DNA of 64,000 nt from Lysinibacter sp. HNR (GTDB taxonomy: Bacteria; Actinomycetota; Actinomycetes; Actinomycetales; Microbacteriaceae), in assembly GCF_029760935.1 (NCBI RefSeq), contig NZ_CP121684.1, forward strand, positions 1,612,001 to 1,676,000, in the 5' to 3' direction. Positions 7,818 to 18,286 of this stretch are shown one piece after another. Below the pieces are notes generated by a model that saw only the letters and a program-made list of their open reading frames with translations, was not told the origin of the DNA and did not search any database. Numbering within the stretch: the stretch's first letter is position 1; each line of letters opens with the position of its first letter. The position numbers and the translations under genes are program-made.

Positions 7818-10474
7818 GGTAGTTCCTCAAGCGCGGCGCGCACCGTTTTGAGGGCTATGCCGATATTTTCAACTTTGGTTCCACCACCCTGGGCTATATC
7901 ATCCTTACCGCCACCGCCACCGCCGAGAACACCCGCGGCAGCCTTAGCAAGAAGGCCAGCTCGCGCACCAGCCTCACGGGCCTCCGCAGTAGTGGCAACA
8001 ATGACCAGAGGCTTTCCGGCAGCAACACCGGCAAGAACAACAACGGCCCGTGATTGTAACTTTTCACGAACTCCAAGAACCAGGGTTCGCACATCATCCG
8101 CACGATCAACAGTACCGAGGTCGGCAATAACCGCGATTACTCCGCCCACCTCGTGAGCCTGCGACACCAGCTCTGGAACACGTGCTCTGAGAGCGTGAGC
8201 CGCAAGCTCAGAAATCTTCTTTTCAGCAGCCTTCAACTGCGCTGCCAGCTCTGCAACACGCCCCGGAATCTCTTCTCCAGGGACTTTAAGCGACGTCGAT
8301 AACTGGGAGACGATAGCCCGCTCAGCCGCGAAGCTTCGAAAGGCATCAAGCCCAACAAGCGATTCCACACGACGATTAGTAGAACCAACCGATTGCTCGC
8401 TCACCAGGTTAATCATGCCAATCTCTGCGCTCGTGGAAACGTGGGTACCCGCACACAGCTCTCGCGACCACGGCCCCCCGATATCAACCACTCGAACACG
8501 ATCACCATATTTTTCGCCAAAGAGAGCCATCGCTCCAATTTCTTTGGCCTCGGTCAGGGACATTTCACGGGCAACAACCTCGTAGTTTGCTCGGATGGCC
8601 GCGTTAGATATCTCCTCAATCTCTGTCTTAGTTTCGATACTCAGCGGCTGCGACCAGTTAAAGTCAAGTCGAAGATACCCGGCCTTGTTAAAAGACCCCG
8701 ATTGGTGAGTGTGAGACCCCAACACCTCACGGAGTGCCGCGTGAACAATATGGGTTCCCGAGTGAGCCTGGGTAGCTCCGCGGCGGTATTCCTCATCCAC
8801 AACACTCATCGCCATAGCGTCAACCGCGACCTCCCCGTTTTCGACCAGCACCGTGTGGCTGATCAAACCGGGAACCGGCTTCTGCACGTCAGTAACTTTC
8901 AGAACAAAACCGTCACCAACGATACGTCCCTGGTCGGGTGCTTGTCCGCCAGACTCAGCCCACAGGGAGGTCTCGGCAAGAATCACCTCAGCAGTTTGCC
9001 CGGAGCGCGCCACCTGAACGGGCGCACCGTCCACGATGAGCCCAAGCACACGAGACTCAGTAACCAGGTCTGTGTAACCCGTAAAAATGGTCTCGCCTTG
9101 GGCACGCATCTGGGTATAAATAGAAAGATCAGCAAGCGCAGTTTTCTTTGATTTCGCATCAGCCTTGGCCCTCGAACGCTGCTCCTGCATGAGCGAATCG
9201 AACACCTGGCGATTAACCGTAATTCCGGATTCCTCCGCAATCTCAAGGGTGAGTTCAATGGGAAACCCATAAGTATCATGCAGAAGAAATGCGGTGTCTC
9301 CGGGAAGAACAGTTGCGCCGGCCTTCACCGTGCTGGCAACAGCCAGATCGAGAATCGCAGTTCCGCCCGAGAGCGTTCGCAAGAAAGTTGCTTCCTCAGC
9401 AAACGCGGGCTGTGAAATTCGTTCGTAATCGGTTCTTACCTCGGGATATGCGGCCTTCATGGCATCGCGAGAAGCCGAAAAAAGTTGGTGAAAAGTTGCT
9501 TCCTCTACTCCAAGCAGTCTCATCGCCCGTATTGTGCGCCGCATCAGACGCCGCAGAATATAACCACGACCCTCGTTCGAGGGTGTCACACCATCGCTCA
9601 ACAGCATGAGAGATGAACGCACGTGGTCCGCGATAATCCGCATTCGCACATCGTCTTCGTGATTAACCCCATAACGACGACCTGACAGCTCAGCTGCACG
9701 ATCCAAAACGGGACGAACCTGATCGATCTCGTACATGTTTTCGACACCCTGCTTGAGGAATGCAACACGTTCAAGACCCATTCCGGTGTCAATATTTTTA
9801 CGCGGGAGTTCCCCCACAACGCGAAATTCTGTTTTGCTTCTTACCTCATCGATGAGGTACTGCATAAACACCAGATTCCAAATTTCGACGTAACGGTCAT
9901 CGTCCGTAGCCGGACCGCCATCCTGACCATAGGCCGGTCCACGATCAAAAAAAATCTCCGAGCTGGGTCCCGCTGGACCGGGATGACCCATAGACCAGTA
10001 GTTTGTATCTTTGTCTAAACGCTGAATTCGTTCCTCGGGAAGACCCGCAATTGTGCGCCACAGCCGGATTGACTCGTCATCGTCTTTGTAAACCGTAACC
10101 CAAAGATCACGGGGTTCAAAACCATATCCGCCATCGGCCTCTGAGGAGGTAAGCAGTTCCCACGCGTAGGCAATAGCGCCCTCTTTAAAGTAATCCCCAA
10201 AAGAGAAATTACCATTCATCTGGAAAAAGGTGCCGTGACGTGGTGTCTTTCCAACCTCTTCGATATCGTTTGTACGAATACATTTTTGCACGCTGGTCGC
10301 ACGCGGGTACGGTGCAGGAACCACACCCGTCAGATAGGGAACAAACGGTACCATCCCCGCCACAGTGAACATCAGCGTAGGGTCATCACTAATGAGCGAT
10401 GCCGAGGGGACAACGGTGTGCCCACGGTCACCAAAGAATGTCAGCCACCGCTGACGGATATCTGCTGTTTGCAT
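7814..10474 (-). CDS. alaS: Alanyl-tRNA synthetase
   Basis: Full-length, 886 residues. The N-terminal class II aminoacylation domain starts QTADIRQRWLTFFGDRGHTVVPSAS and holds FVPYLTGVVPAPYPRATSVQKCIRTNDIE. The central editing domain shows the zinc HxxxH (HSGTHIVHAAL) and CAGTH motifs. The C-terminal domain ends with a glycine-rich GGGGGGKDDIAQGG tract. It charges tRNA-Ala and clears Ser/Gly mischarging. It sits between a small membrane-protein gene (65-base gap) and ruvX, the usual actinobacterial order. An AGGAGA site is present but 12 bases from the ATG, a little far. Confidence 0.97.
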   Translation of the reverse strand: MQTADIRQRWLTFFGDRGHTVVPSASLISDDPTLMFTVAGMVPFVPYLTGVVPAPYPRATSVQKCIRTNDIEEVGKTPRHGTFFQMNGNFSFGDYFKEGAIAYAWELLTSSEADGGYGFEPRDLWVTVYKDDDESIRLWRTIAGLPEERIQRLDKDTNYWSMGHPGPAGPSSEIFFDRGPAYGQDGGPATDDDRYVEIWNLVFMQYLIDEVRSKTEFRVVGELPRKNIDTGMGLERVAFLKQGVENMYEIDQVRPVLDRAAELSGRRYGVNHEDDVRMRIIADHVRSSLMLLSDGVTPSNEGRGYILRRLMRRTIRAMRLLGVEEATFHQLFSASRDAMKAAYPEVRTDYERISQPAFAEEATFLRTLSGGTAILDLAVASTVKAGATVLPGDTAFLLHDTYGFPIELTLEIAEESGITVNRQVFDSLMQEQRSRAKADAKSKKTALADLSIYTQMRAQGETIFTGYTDLVTESRVLGLIVDGAPVQVARSGQTAEVILAETSLWAESGGQAPDQGRIVGDGFVLKVTDVQKPVPGLISHTVLVENGEVAVDAMAMSVVDEEYRRGATQAHSGTHIVHAALREVLGSHTHQSGSFNKAGYLRLDFNWSQPLSIETKTEIEEISNAAIRANYEVVAREMSLTEAKEIGAMALFGEKYGDRVRVVDIGGPWSRELCAGTHVSTSAEIGMINLVSEQSVGSTNRRVESLVGLDAFRSFAAERAIVSQLSTSLKVPGEEIPGRVAELAAQLKAAEKKISELAAHALRARVPELVSQAHEVGGVIAVIADLGTVDRADDVRTLVLGVREKLQSRAVVVLAGVAAGKPLVIVATTAEAREAGARAGLLAKAAAGVLGGGGGGKDDIAQGGGTKVENIGIALKTVRAALEELP

Positions 10475-10539
10475 GGGGAGTTGGCTTCTCCTGGTCTCTC
10501 TAAAAGTTTTTGGTACGGGATCGAGGGGAGGCTACAACT

Positions 10540-10758
10540 CTATTTTTTGAAGTCATCAAGGGCATTTTTTACTCCGTTAAGAGCGTTTAAGAGCTCTGCC
10601 TCACGCTCTTGATATCCACGACTCACGGCGTCTTTAAACTCACGACGGCCCTGCTCGATCTCTTCAAAAAACTGGCGCCCGCCCGGAGACTTATTAACGT
10701 AGTGGGCAATAATAAACCCTGCAACAATACCGCAGAACAGTAAAAACAGCTTACGCAC
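10540..10758 (-). CDS. Small single-pass membrane protein between rpsD and alaS
   Basis: About 72 residues from a GTG with AAGGAG six bases upstream; a longer frame exists but lacks a good ribosome-binding site. The N-terminus RKLFLLFCGIVAGFIIAHYV is one transmembrane helix. The rest is charged and helical (FFEEIEQGRREFKDAVSRGYQEREAEL), likely cytoplasmic and possibly coiled. Small proteins of this kind are often found between rpsD and alaS in related actinobacteria. The layout resembles YtxH-type proteins, but there is no distinctive motif and no function can be assigned. Probably co-transcribed with alaS. Confidence 0.75.
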   Translation of the reverse strand: MRKLFLLFCGIVAGFIIAHYVNKSPGGRQFFEEIEQGRREFKDAVSRGYQEREAELLNALNGVKNALDDFKK

Positions 10759-10845
10759 GGATTCTCCTTGGTCTTTGAGCTTATTCAATAACACAATCCA
10801 GATAAACAACACTACAGCCTTGACCTGTGGGCATGAGTAATGAGG

Positions 10846-10887
10846 TTAAAAATATGGAGGGGATGACGATGTTTTGTCATCCCCTCC
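10846..10887 (-). terminator. Rho-independent terminator of rpsD
   Basis: A perfect 12-bp stem, GGAGGGGATGAC (10856-10867) with GTCATCCCCTCC (10876-10887), encloses an 8-base loop. On the minus strand it is followed by an ATATTTTTAA tail. It lies 12 bases after the rpsD stop and separates rpsD from the small membrane protein and alaS. Confidence 0.88.
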
Positions 10888-10899
10888 AGGCTTTAGGAT

Positions 10900-11529
10900 C
10901 TAGCGAGCTGCGTAGTACTCAACAACGAGCTGTACTTCACAGGTAACGGGCACCTCTGCACGCTTGGGACGACGAACCAGGCGCGCCTGCAACTTGTCAA
11001 TTTCAACCTCAAGATAAGCAGGAACCTTGGGCAAGACCTCAAGGTGTGCACCGGCTGCAGCAACCTGGAAGGGCTCCATGCCCTCTGAACGAGGCTTAAC
11101 GTGAATCTGCTGGCCCGGCTTTACTCGAAAAGAGGGACGGTCAACAAGCTGGCCATCTACCAGGATGTGGCGGTGTACAACCAGCTGACGAGCCTGCGCG
11201 GAGGTGCGAGCAAAGCCCGAGCGCAGAACGAGCGCGTCAAGACGCATCTCAAGAAGTTCGACCATGTTCTCACCGGTCTGGCCCTCGGTACGACGAGCCT
11301 CCTGGTAAACACGCTTGAGCTGGGCTTCCCGAATATTGTACTGTGCCCGAAGACGCTGTTTTTCACGCAGACGAACCGCAAAGTCCGAATCAGCCTTACG
11401 CTTGGTGCGACCGTGCTCGCCGGGAGCGTAGGGGCGCTTTTCCAAGTATTTAGCGGCTTTGGGAGTAAGAGCAATACCGAGCGAACGCGAGAGACGAGTT
11501 TTGCTACGGGTACGTGACTTAGTGGACAC
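10900..11529 (-). CDS. rpsD: 30S ribosomal protein S4
   Basis: 209 residues starting STKSRTRSKTRLSRSLGIAL after the initiator. It contains YLEKRPYAPGEHGRTKRK and the S4 RNA-binding domain (MRLDALVLRSGFARTSAQARQLV). S4 is a primary 16S-binding assembly protein. The GTG at 11529 is chosen because AAAGGAAA lies just upstream and the protein then matches actinobacterial S4; an in-frame extension to 11571 adds unrelated residues. Zinc-binding cysteines are absent, so this is the zinc-free type. It stands alone, away from the alpha operon, with its own terminator. Confidence 0.96.
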   Translation of the reverse strand: MSTKSRTRSKTRLSRSLGIALTPKAAKYLEKRPYAPGEHGRTKRKADSDFAVRLREKQRLRAQYNIREAQLKRVYQEARRTEGQTGENMVELLEMRLDALVLRSGFARTSAQARQLVVHRHILVDGQLVDRPSFRVKPGQQIHVKPRSEGMEPFQVAAAGAHLEVLPKVPAYLEVEIDKLQARLVRRPKRAEVPVTCEVQLVVEYYAAR

Positions 11530-11549
11530 GGTTTCCTTTCGAAAAAGTT

Positions 11550-11579
11550 TACATAAATTAAGAAATATCACGGGTACAA
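11550..11579 (-). promoter_or_regulatory. Candidate rpsD promoter
   Basis: On the minus strand TTGTAC (11579-11574) and TATGTA (11555-11550) are separated by 18 bases in an AT-rich stretch, placing the start of transcription shortly before the AAAGGAAA ribosome-binding site. Matches are four of six at each hexamer, so the call is tentative. Confidence 0.4.
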
Positions 11580-11750
11580 GACGGGCTTACTCTATGCCGT
11601 CACTGCATATTCCGTGGAAAGTTTGAGGGAATCAGTCAACTACCGCCCGGCTACAGGGCAGGTACCTTCAGAACGTTGAAAACGCAGCCGCACGCTCAGC
11701 ACGATCCTAAGACCAAAGGTAAGTCTAACACAGGCTGTGCCCCCACCATG

Positions 11751-13115
11751 CTATTTGCCCCGGGTAATGCGACGAATTTTTTCTAATCTTTCGCTTACAG
11801 TTCGCTCGTGTCCGTGATCCGTCGGATTGTAATAGGTTTTTTCTTGAAGCTCTTCCGGGAGATAATCCTGACGCAATACCCCCATTGCCGCATCGTGTGG
11901 ATACTTATATCCCGCACCGTGGCCAAGCTTCTTAGCTCCGGAATAGTGAGCATCACGCAAGTGCGTGGGGACCCTGCCAATTTTACCCGCACGAACATCC
12001 GCAATTGCCAGGTCAATCGCCCTGTAGGCAGCATTAGACTTCGGGGCGGTTGCTAGATAAACCACCGCTTCGGCCAGGGGAATACGACCCTCCGGCAAAC
12101 CAATGAGCTGCACAGCCTCTGCCGCCGCTACCGCAATGCCGAGCGCCTGAGGATCGGCAATACCAATATCTTCGGCCGCAGAGATAATGATCCGACGAGC
12201 AATGAAACGCGGATCCTCACCCGCCTCAATCATGCGCGCGAGGTAGTGAATTGCGGCGTCGGGATCGGAACCACGAATAGATTTGATGAAGGCACTAATC
12301 ACATCGTAGTGTTCATCACCGTTTTTGTCGTAGCGCAGAAGCGCCCTGTTAACGGACCGTGCCACCACCTCGTCCGTGATCACGGGAATCTCGGGTTCTT
12401 CGGGATCGTGTGCGTTCTCATCGACCTCCGCAAGCGCAGAAGAGGCTGCGGCCTCAAGCGCGGTGAGCGCACGCCGAGCGTCTCCAGAGGAAAGCTGAGC
12501 GATCGCAAGAACCGCTTCATCGGTAATGCTGACCTGATCGGCAAGCCCTCTCGGATCCGATATCGCACGGCGTACAACTGCCTCTATGTCTTTGTCTTCA
12601 AGCTGCTCAAGGGTGAGAAGCAGCGAGCGAGACAGCAATGGCGCTATAACGGAGAAGGAGGGGTTTTCGGTGGTGGCAGCTACAAGGGTTACCCAGCCAT
12701 TTTCTACGCCGGGAAGAAGGGCATCCTGCTGGGCTTTACTGAAACGATGGATCTCGTCAAGAAACAAAATCGTGGATACACCGTACAGGTCACGATCGTT
12801 CAACGCTCGTTCCATAACAGTACGCACGTCTTTTATACCGGCGGTCACCGCAGAGAGTTCAACAAATCTGCGACCGCTGCTGTGCGCTATTGCCTGGGCC
12901 AGGGTTGTTTTTCCCGTGCCCGGTGGACCCCACAAAATAATCGACACGGCCCCACTCGCCTGCTCGCCGCCGGAGCTCTCATGAGCCAGGGTGATGAGGG
13001 GGGAGCCCGGGGCCAGGAGATGTTTTTGCCCCACAACCTCGTCAAGCGCGCGCGGACGCATACGAACCGCTAACGGTGTGTGTGCGGTGCCGAACGCCAT
13101 GTCTGAAGTAGTCAC
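11751..13115 (-). CDS. rarA: Replication-associated recombination protein A (RarA/MgsA AAA+ ATPase)
   Basis: 454 residues with the AAA+ core close to the clamp-loader family. [15 protein letters not shown] opens the domain, Walker A is [12 protein letters not shown] and Walker B is [20 protein letters not shown]. The C-terminal half has [19 protein letters not shown] and the RarA-specific GYKYPHD segment. RarA acts at stalled forks with SSB and RecA. It starts from a GTG divergently from the cyclophilin gene and is separated from rpsD by about 220 bases. An ATG five codons in (13100) is an alternative start. Confidence 0.95.
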   Translation of the reverse strand: MTTSDMAFGTAHTPLAVRMRPRALDEVVGQKHLLAPGSPLITLAHESSGGEQASGAVSIILWGPPGTGKTTLAQAIAHSSGRRFVELSAVTAGIKDVRTVMERALNDRDLYGVSTILFLDEIHRFSKAQQDALLPGVENGWVTLVAATTENPSFSVIAPLLSRSLLLTLEQLEDKDIEAVVRRAISDPRGLADQVSITDEAVLAIAQLSSGDARRALTALEAAASSALAEVDENAHDPEEPEIPVITDEVVARSVNRALLRYDKNGDEHYDVISAFIKSIRGSDPDAAIHYLARMIEAGEDPRFIARRIIISAAEDIGIADPQALGIAVAAAEAVQLIGLPEGRIPLAEAVVYLATAPKSNAAYRAIDLAIADVRAGKIGRVPTHLRDAHYSGAKKLGHGAGYKYPHDAAMGVLRQDYLPEELQEKTYYNPTDHGHERTVSERLEKIRRITRGK

Positions 13116-13137
13116 AGTGCCAGTCTACGAGTTGACT

Positions 13138-13167
13138 CTGACAAACTCGTCCCGAACCCGTTAGTAT
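13138..13167 (+). promoter_or_regulatory. Candidate promoter of the cyclophilin gene
   Basis: CTGACA (13138-13143) and TAGTAT (13162-13167) are spaced by 18 bases in the divergent gap with rarA. Both are close to sigma-70-type hexamers, and the distance to the GTG at 13212 leaves room for the visible GGAG ribosome-binding site. Confidence 0.5.
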
Positions 13168-13211
13168 GCCTATTGTCCTGGATGGTTTTCAATATTTTCG
13201 GAGTCAAGAAC

Positions 13212-13982
13212 GTGGCACACAATAAGAGCAAGCGCGAGGAAAGACTACACCGTGAGCGACTTCGCAGTTACGAAGCGCGCAAAACAGTTCACCAGGAGGG
13301 TGCTGCGAGGCGCAAACGCGACAATATCCTCTGGGCGATAGCGGGAACGCTGGTGGTCGCACTCGCAGTATTCGGGCAAATAGCGTATCTCAACGCAAAC
13401 CCCTCTACTCCCGCCGCCTCACCAACCACCGCTCCTCCCGAGGGGGAATCAAATCAGGGCGATGTTCCCGATCCAGCCCTCGCCGAGTCGCGGGAATGGA
13501 CAGGGAACCTCGTAATTAACGACATTGACCTCAAGGTCAAGTTGGATGGGGTCGCAGCTCCCCAGGCTGTCGCAAGCACAATTGCGCTCGCAAATGATGG
13601 GTTTTATAACGAGACCTCCTGCCACCGCCTCACAACAGAGGGCATCTATGTTCTCCAATGTGGCTCCCCCGACGGCACCGGTACTGACGGCCCCGGATAC
13701 TCCTACGGACCGGTTGAAAACGTCCCCGCCGACAATTTTTACCAGGCCGGCACGATCGCCATGGCCCGCGCCGACAGTGAGTACAGTCACGGAAGTCAAT
13801 TCTTTATTGTTTACGAGGACTCCACCATTGGCACCGCAGAGAGCGGTTACACCGTTATTGGCTCTATAACCAGCGGGATTGAGGAGTTACGAGCAAAAAT
13901 TACCTCCGAGGGAACCGCTGACGGCTCCACCGATGGAAGTCCAAAAGTCCCAGCCATTATTAAATCCTTCCGGCTCGAATAG
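13212..13982 (+). CDS. Membrane-anchored cyclophilin-type peptidyl-prolyl isomerase
   Basis: About 256 residues from a GTG with GGAG eight bases upstream. The first 37 residues are highly basic (SKREERLHRERLRSYEARK), followed by one transmembrane helix at about 39-60 and a Pro/Thr/Ser linker. The cyclophilin domain fills the C-terminal 160 residues and contains FYNETSCHRLT, GTIAMARA and SHGSQFFIVYEDS. The family isomerises X-Pro bonds; here the domain would be extracellular. Single-anchor cyclophilins next to rarA and rel are common in actinobacteria. The YVLQCGSPDGTGTDGPGYSY segment matches the usual QGGDPTGTGxGGPGY region with the first two Gly changed. Confidence 0.87.
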   Translation: MAHNKSKREERLHRERLRSYEARKTVHQEGAARRKRDNILWAIAGTLVVALAVFGQIAYLNANPSTPAASPTTAPPEGESNQGDVPDPALAESREWTGNLVINDIDLKVKLDGVAAPQAVASTIALANDGFYNETSCHRLTTEGIYVLQCGSPDGTGTDGPGYSYGPVENVPADNFYQAGTIAMARADSEYSHGSQFFIVYEDSTIGTAESGYTVIGSITSGIEELRAKITSEGTADGSTDGSPKVPAIIKSFRLE

Positions 13983-14062
13983 CAGTCACGGGCCCGTAAG
14001 CAGTAGTCTTTAAGGGCGCTGACCAGTGGCGTCCAACAAATCTGAAACAGTAGGTGATGAGC

Positions 14063-15298
14063 TTGTCCGACACAAGTGCAAACAAGTCGTGGGGTCGCGT
14101 AGACGACACAAACACCGTTTTTGTGCGAGAGGGTGACGGCGAGAGAGCCGTTGGCCAGTATCCAGACGGAACTCCCCAAGAGGCCCTGGCGTACTTTGAA
14201 CGCAAATACACAGACCTTGCGGGACAAGTCACTCTCCTTGAGCAGCGGGTTAAGCGTGGGACCGCGGTGAGTGATATTACATCTGTGGTAGCTCGTCTGC
14301 GAGAGCAGGTCTCCGGCGCAAATGCCGTGGGCGACCTAGCCACACTACTCACAAGGCTCGACGCTCTCACCGGTGTTGCCGAAGAGCTTTCAGAACAGCA
14401 ACGCCAAGAGCAAGAGAAAGCGCGTGAGGATGCTCGTCAGCAACGTGAATCGATTGCAACGCGAGCAGAGCAGCTTGCCGCACAAGATCTGAGCAAGGTG
14501 CAGTGGAAACAAACCAGCGCTGAGCTCACCGCGCTCTTTGACGAGTGGCAAACACAGCAAAAGACAGGACCACGTCTTCCCAAGTCTGAAGCGGATGCCT
14601 ACTGGAAGCGATTCCGCAACGCCCGCTCTCAGATTGAAGCTGCCCGACGGGCTTTCTTTGCGGAGCTAGACGCAACCAACAGGGAAATCCGCCAGCGCAA
14701 AGAAAGACTTATTGAGCAGGCAGAGGCCCTGGCTTCGCAGGGAGCCCAGGGCATCCCGGCCTATCGTGACCTCCTAGAATCCTGGAAGGAAAGCGGCCGG
14801 GCGGGACGCAAGCTAGACGACCAATTATGGGCCCGCTTCAAGGCGGCCGGAGACGTACTCTACTCGGCAAAAGCAGAAATCGACGCTCAGATTGACGAAG
14901 AGTTTGGTGCAAATCTTGTGCTCAAAGAAGAACTGCTCGCACAGGCAGAGCCCATCCTCCAAGAGACGGACCACATCACCGCCCGCAACGCTCTCTCTGC
15001 CATCCAACGACAGTGGGATGGGATCGGTCGTGTACCGCGTGATTCTGTTCGAAGCGTGGATGCCCGCATCCGCAAGATTGAAGACCACGTTAAAGGGTTA
15101 GAAGAAGAACACTGGAAAAACAATAACCCCGAGACCAAGGCACGCACCGCCGGACTCCGCGGTCAGCTAGAGGATTCGATCACTCAGCTAGAAACCGCTC
15201 TTGCGGAGGCACAGGCAGCCGGAGACAAGAGCAAGGCGGAGCAAACTGCGCAGACCCTTGAAACGCAGCGCTCCTGGCTTGCAGCGATCGGTGATTAA
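14063..15298 (+). CDS. DUF349 repeat coiled-coil protein
   Basis: About 411 residues, almost wholly helical and charged. After a short globular N-terminus (WGRVDDTNTVFVREGDGERA, VGQYPDGTPQEALAYFERKY) come DUF349-type repeats with W.....A...Y..RF..A patterns, for example ADAYWKRFRNARSQIEAARR and LDDQLWARFKAAGDVLYSAK. The function of DUF349 proteins is not established. The start is uncertain: AGGTGA fits a TTG at 14063 best, with GTG 14054 and ATG 14057 also in frame. It follows the cyclophilin gene by about 80 bases on the same strand. Confidence 0.82.
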   Translation: MSDTSANKSWGRVDDTNTVFVREGDGERAVGQYPDGTPQEALAYFERKYTDLAGQVTLLEQRVKRGTAVSDITSVVARLREQVSGANAVGDLATLLTRLDALTGVAEELSEQQRQEQEKAREDARQQRESIATRAEQLAAQDLSKVQWKQTSAELTALFDEWQTQQKTGPRLPKSEADAYWKRFRNARSQIEAARRAFFAELDATNREIRQRKERLIEQAEALASQGAQGIPAYRDLLESWKESGRAGRKLDDQLWARFKAAGDVLYSAKAEIDAQIDEEFGANLVLKEELLAQAEPILQETDHITARNALSAIQRQWDGIGRVPRDSVRSVDARIRKIEDHVKGLEEEHWKNNNPETKARTAGLRGQLEDSITQLETALAEAQAAGDKSKAEQTAQTLETQRSWLAAIGD

Positions 15299-15373
15299 TA
15301 CCCACCGTTACGTTCGTGAACAGCTGTGAATAGCTTCTGGAACGACGGCTGAGAACACGGAACAGTGGTTCTC

Positions 15374-15916
15374 ATGACAAAGCGATTTGAGTCTGTGCTA
15401 GGAACCGCGCACATGTCCCCGGCCGAGCTATCAGCTGCTCGTCTTGACGGGGACATATTCCCCGTGGGACCCAGCTACCTGGCCTGGGGGTACGATGACT
15501 CTTCCAGGTCACGTGCCCTTGCTCTCTGCCCGCACATTCCCAGGGGACTCATTGTTGAGGCGCAAACGGCGCTCTGGGTTTACGGATTTCTCCGTCATTT
15601 CCCATCCAAAATTACACTGTGCACCCCAGTAAAGCGACGTCGTAGAGCAAGCATAAAACTTCCCCACACAGTGCGTGAAGTACTCATCGCACCGCATCAA
15701 ATACACGGTCTCTGCGGGCTTGCTGTACTCTCACCCTTGCGTTTAGCCTGCGACACCCTTATGGCAAACAACGTGGCCACGCTCGCTGACAAGGTAGCTT
15801 TTCGGCTCCTCTGCCTCACCTACAGCCTGAGTATGAAAGAGATTGATCGCGCGCTGGCGACCAGCGGACATCCACGCCGTAATATCGCCCGTCAACGGTT
15901 AGCAAGCCTCGTATAG
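15374..15916 (+). CDS. Orphan AbiEi-antitoxin-like protein beside rel
   Basis: About 180 residues. The order of motifs resembles a family often annotated as AbiEi-type antitoxin C-terminal domain: PAELSAARLDGDIFPVGPSYL, then RGLIVEAQTALWVYG, VREVLIAPHQI and GLAVLSPLRLACDTL. No cognate nucleotidyltransferase toxin (AbiEii) is adjacent, so a toxin-antitoxin role is unlikely from context. Such proteins are frequent next to rel in Microbacteriaceae. The stop is four bases from the convergent rel stop. The ATG at 15374 is preferred over a GTG three codons upstream; neither has a strong ribosome-binding site. Function unknown. Confidence 0.65.
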   Translation: MTKRFESVLGTAHMSPAELSAARLDGDIFPVGPSYLAWGYDDSSRSRALALCPHIPRGLIVEAQTALWVYGFLRHFPSKITLCTPVKRRRRASIKLPHTVREVLIAPHQIHGLCGLAVLSPLRLACDTLMANNVATLADKVAFRLLCLTYSLSMKEIDRALATSGHPRRNIARQRLASLV

Positions 15917-15920
15917 ATCT

Positions 15921-18179
15921 TTAGCCGCTACTTACCCGGTACACGTCGTAAACAGTATCAATACGGCGCACGGCGTTTAATACGCGATCGAGATGCGTTG
16001 TGTCTCCCATTTCAAAGACAAATCGGCTAATAGCCAGTCGTGAGCTAGAGGTATTAACCGATGCGGACAAAATGTTCACGTGGTGTTCCGATAGGACCCG
16101 TGTCACATCGGAAAGCAAACCGGCCCGGTCAAGGGCTTCCACCTGGATGTGTACCAAAAAGACACTCTTCGAGGTGGGTGCCCACTCGACCTCAACCAGA
16201 CGTTCAGGCTCTTTACGAAGATTTTCCACATTTTTACAGGAGGAACGGTGAACAGAGACGCCCTGACCCTTAGTAATGAAGCCAACAATTTCATCGCCCG
16301 GAACCGGGGTACAGCAGCGAGCCAGCTTCACAAGAATATCAGGGGCCCCACGCACCAAAACGCCGCTGTTGCTCGTCTGGCGCACCATCCGGCGATCCTC
16401 AAAGGACGGATCGGGAAGGTGCTCCTCAACCTCACCCTCATTCTCCGCAAGTTTTGCAACAACTTTTTCGAGAACGGATTGGGTGGATACGTGCCCCTCA
16501 CCGATTGCCGCATAGAGGGCGGTGACATCCTGGTAGTGCAATTGCAATGCGACCTGCTGGAAGGAATCCTGACTCATCAATTTTTGCAATGGAAGATTCT
16601 GCTTACGCATCGCCCGTGAGATGGCGTCCTTACCCTGCTCAATTGCCTCGTCACGGCGTTCTTTTGTATACCACTGTCGAATTTTGTTGCGAGCTTTTGT
16701 ACTAGCAACAAAGTTCAGCCAGTCTTTACTGGGACCAGCGTCGGGGTTCTTCGATGTGAAGACCTCAACAACATCACCGTTTTTGAGGATCGTTTCGAGC
16801 GGGACTAAACGACCATTCACCCTCGCCCCCATGGTTCGATGACCGATCTCGGTGTGAACCGAGTAGGCAAAATCGACCGGTGTTGCACCGGATGGCAAAC
16901 CAATAACTCTCCCCTTGGGGGTGAACACGTAGACCTCTTTGGCTCCTATCTCAAAGCGCAGAGCGTCAAGAAACTCACCCGGATCCTCGGTCTCGGCCTG
17001 CCAATCAGAGATATGAGCGAGCCAGGCCATATCCGCACGCTCTGTACCCACCTCGGCCAGCTTGTGTGAGCCTGCGGACTCCTTGTATTTCCAATGTGCC
17101 GCGACGCCCAATTCTGCGCGACGATGCATCTCTGTGGTGCGGATCTGAATCTCAACCGCGCGTCCGTCGGGCCCTATTACGGTGGTGTGTAGCGATTGAT
17201 AAAGGTTGAACTTGGGGGTGGCAATATAGTCTTTGAATCTGCCGGGAATCGGGGTCCAACGGGCGTGTACTGCACCAAGAACGGCATAACAATCCCGAAT
17301 GGTGTGAACGATTACCCGGATCCCCACCAGATCATAAATATCGTCGAAGTCTCGGCCCCTCACTATCATCTTTTGATATATCGAATAGTACTGTTTGGGG
17401 CGCCCAGCTACATCACCCCTGATCTTCGCAACCCGCAAATCGTCGTTGATCGAGTTCACAACGCTTCTCACCATCTCGTCACGTTGAGGGTTGCGCTGCT
17501 GCACAAGACTTTCTATTTCAGCGTAAATCTTTGGTTTGAGAACCGCGAAGGAGAGGTCTTCCAGCTCGTTTTTAATAGATTGAATTCCCAAGCGGTGCGC
17601 AAGCGGCGCATAAATCTCAAGGGTCTCCGTTGCCTTACGGGTCGCCGACTCAGCAGGAACAAATCCCCAGGTGCGTGCGTTGTGTAAGCGGTCAGCAAGC
17701 TTAATAATCAATACGCGGATGTCTTTTGACATCGCAACAATCATCTTGCGTACCGTTTCGGCCTGAGCACTATCACCGTACTTAACCTTATCCAGCTTGG
17801 TCACCCCATCAACAAGCATGGTGACCTCATCGCCAAAGTCAGCACGCAATTGATCCAGTGAATAGCTGGTATCTTCAACCGTGTCGTGCAAAAGCGCAGC
17901 TGCCGCGGTCATCGGGCCAACCCCCAGATCGGCAAGAATCTGAGCTACCGCAACCGGGTGCGTAATGTAGGGTTCGCCCGAACGTCGTTTTTGTCCGCGA
18001 TGAGCACGTTCGGCAACCGTGTAGGCACGTTCTATGACGGTTAGATCGCTCTTAGGGTGCGATGCACGCACAGTTTTAATAAGAGCGTCAACCGCTCCCG
18101 GGGGACTTCCTTTAGAGAAGATACGCGGCACGAGGCGCCGTAAGCTAGTACTGGTCGATTGTGACGATGTTTCTGTCAT
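15921..18179 (-). CDS. rel: Bifunctional (p)ppGpp synthetase/hydrolase Rel
   Basis: 752 residues with the complete long RSH architecture. The HD hydrolase domain has His98-Asp99 in [11 protein letters not shown]. The synthetase follows with [15 protein letters not shown] and [19 protein letters not shown]; the RFKD form is typical of bifunctional enzymes. A TGS domain ([20 protein letters not shown]), a zinc-finger/helical region ([15 protein letters not shown]) and a C-terminal ACT domain complete the protein. It makes and degrades the stringent-response alarmone in response to uncharged tRNA at the ribosome. An AAGGAGG site precedes the ATG. It is the last gene of the ruv-sec block. Confidence 0.96.
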   Translation of the reverse strand: MTETSSQSTSTSLRRLVPRIFSKGSPPGAVDALIKTVRASHPKSDLTVIERAYTVAERAHRGQKRRSGEPYITHPVAVAQILADLGVGPMTAAAALLHDTVEDTSYSLDQLRADFGDEVTMLVDGVTKLDKVKYGDSAQAETVRKMIVAMSKDIRVLIIKLADRLHNARTWGFVPAESATRKATETLEIYAPLAHRLGIQSIKNELEDLSFAVLKPKIYAEIESLVQQRNPQRDEMVRSVVNSINDDLRVAKIRGDVAGRPKQYYSIYQKMIVRGRDFDDIYDLVGIRVIVHTIRDCYAVLGAVHARWTPIPGRFKDYIATPKFNLYQSLHTTVIGPDGRAVEIQIRTTEMHRRAELGVAAHWKYKESAGSHKLAEVGTERADMAWLAHISDWQAETEDPGEFLDALRFEIGAKEVYVFTPKGRVIGLPSGATPVDFAYSVHTEIGHRTMGARVNGRLVPLETILKNGDVVEVFTSKNPDAGPSKDWLNFVASTKARNKIRQWYTKERRDEAIEQGKDAISRAMRKQNLPLQKLMSQDSFQQVALQLHYQDVTALYAAIGEGHVSTQSVLEKVVAKLAENEGEVEEHLPDPSFEDRRMVRQTSNSGVLVRGAPDILVKLARCCTPVPGDEIVGFITKGQGVSVHRSSCKNVENLRKEPERLVEVEWAPTSKSVFLVHIQVEALDRAGLLSDVTRVLSEHHVNILSASVNTSSSRLAISRFVFEMGDTTHLDRVLNAVRRIDTVYDVYRVSSG

Positions 18180-18286
18180 GAAGCACCTCCTTAATCGAAG
18201 TTACCACTATTAGATGCGTTCCGTTGACCGACGCTGTATATAACCGGCGAGGCGCACAGAGACGACGGCGCACCTCACCAATCACG

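Noticed and set aside
12246-13073. Open frame of about 275 codons opposite rarA
   Set aside because: Low-complexity basic sequence without family features; rarA is complete on the other strand.
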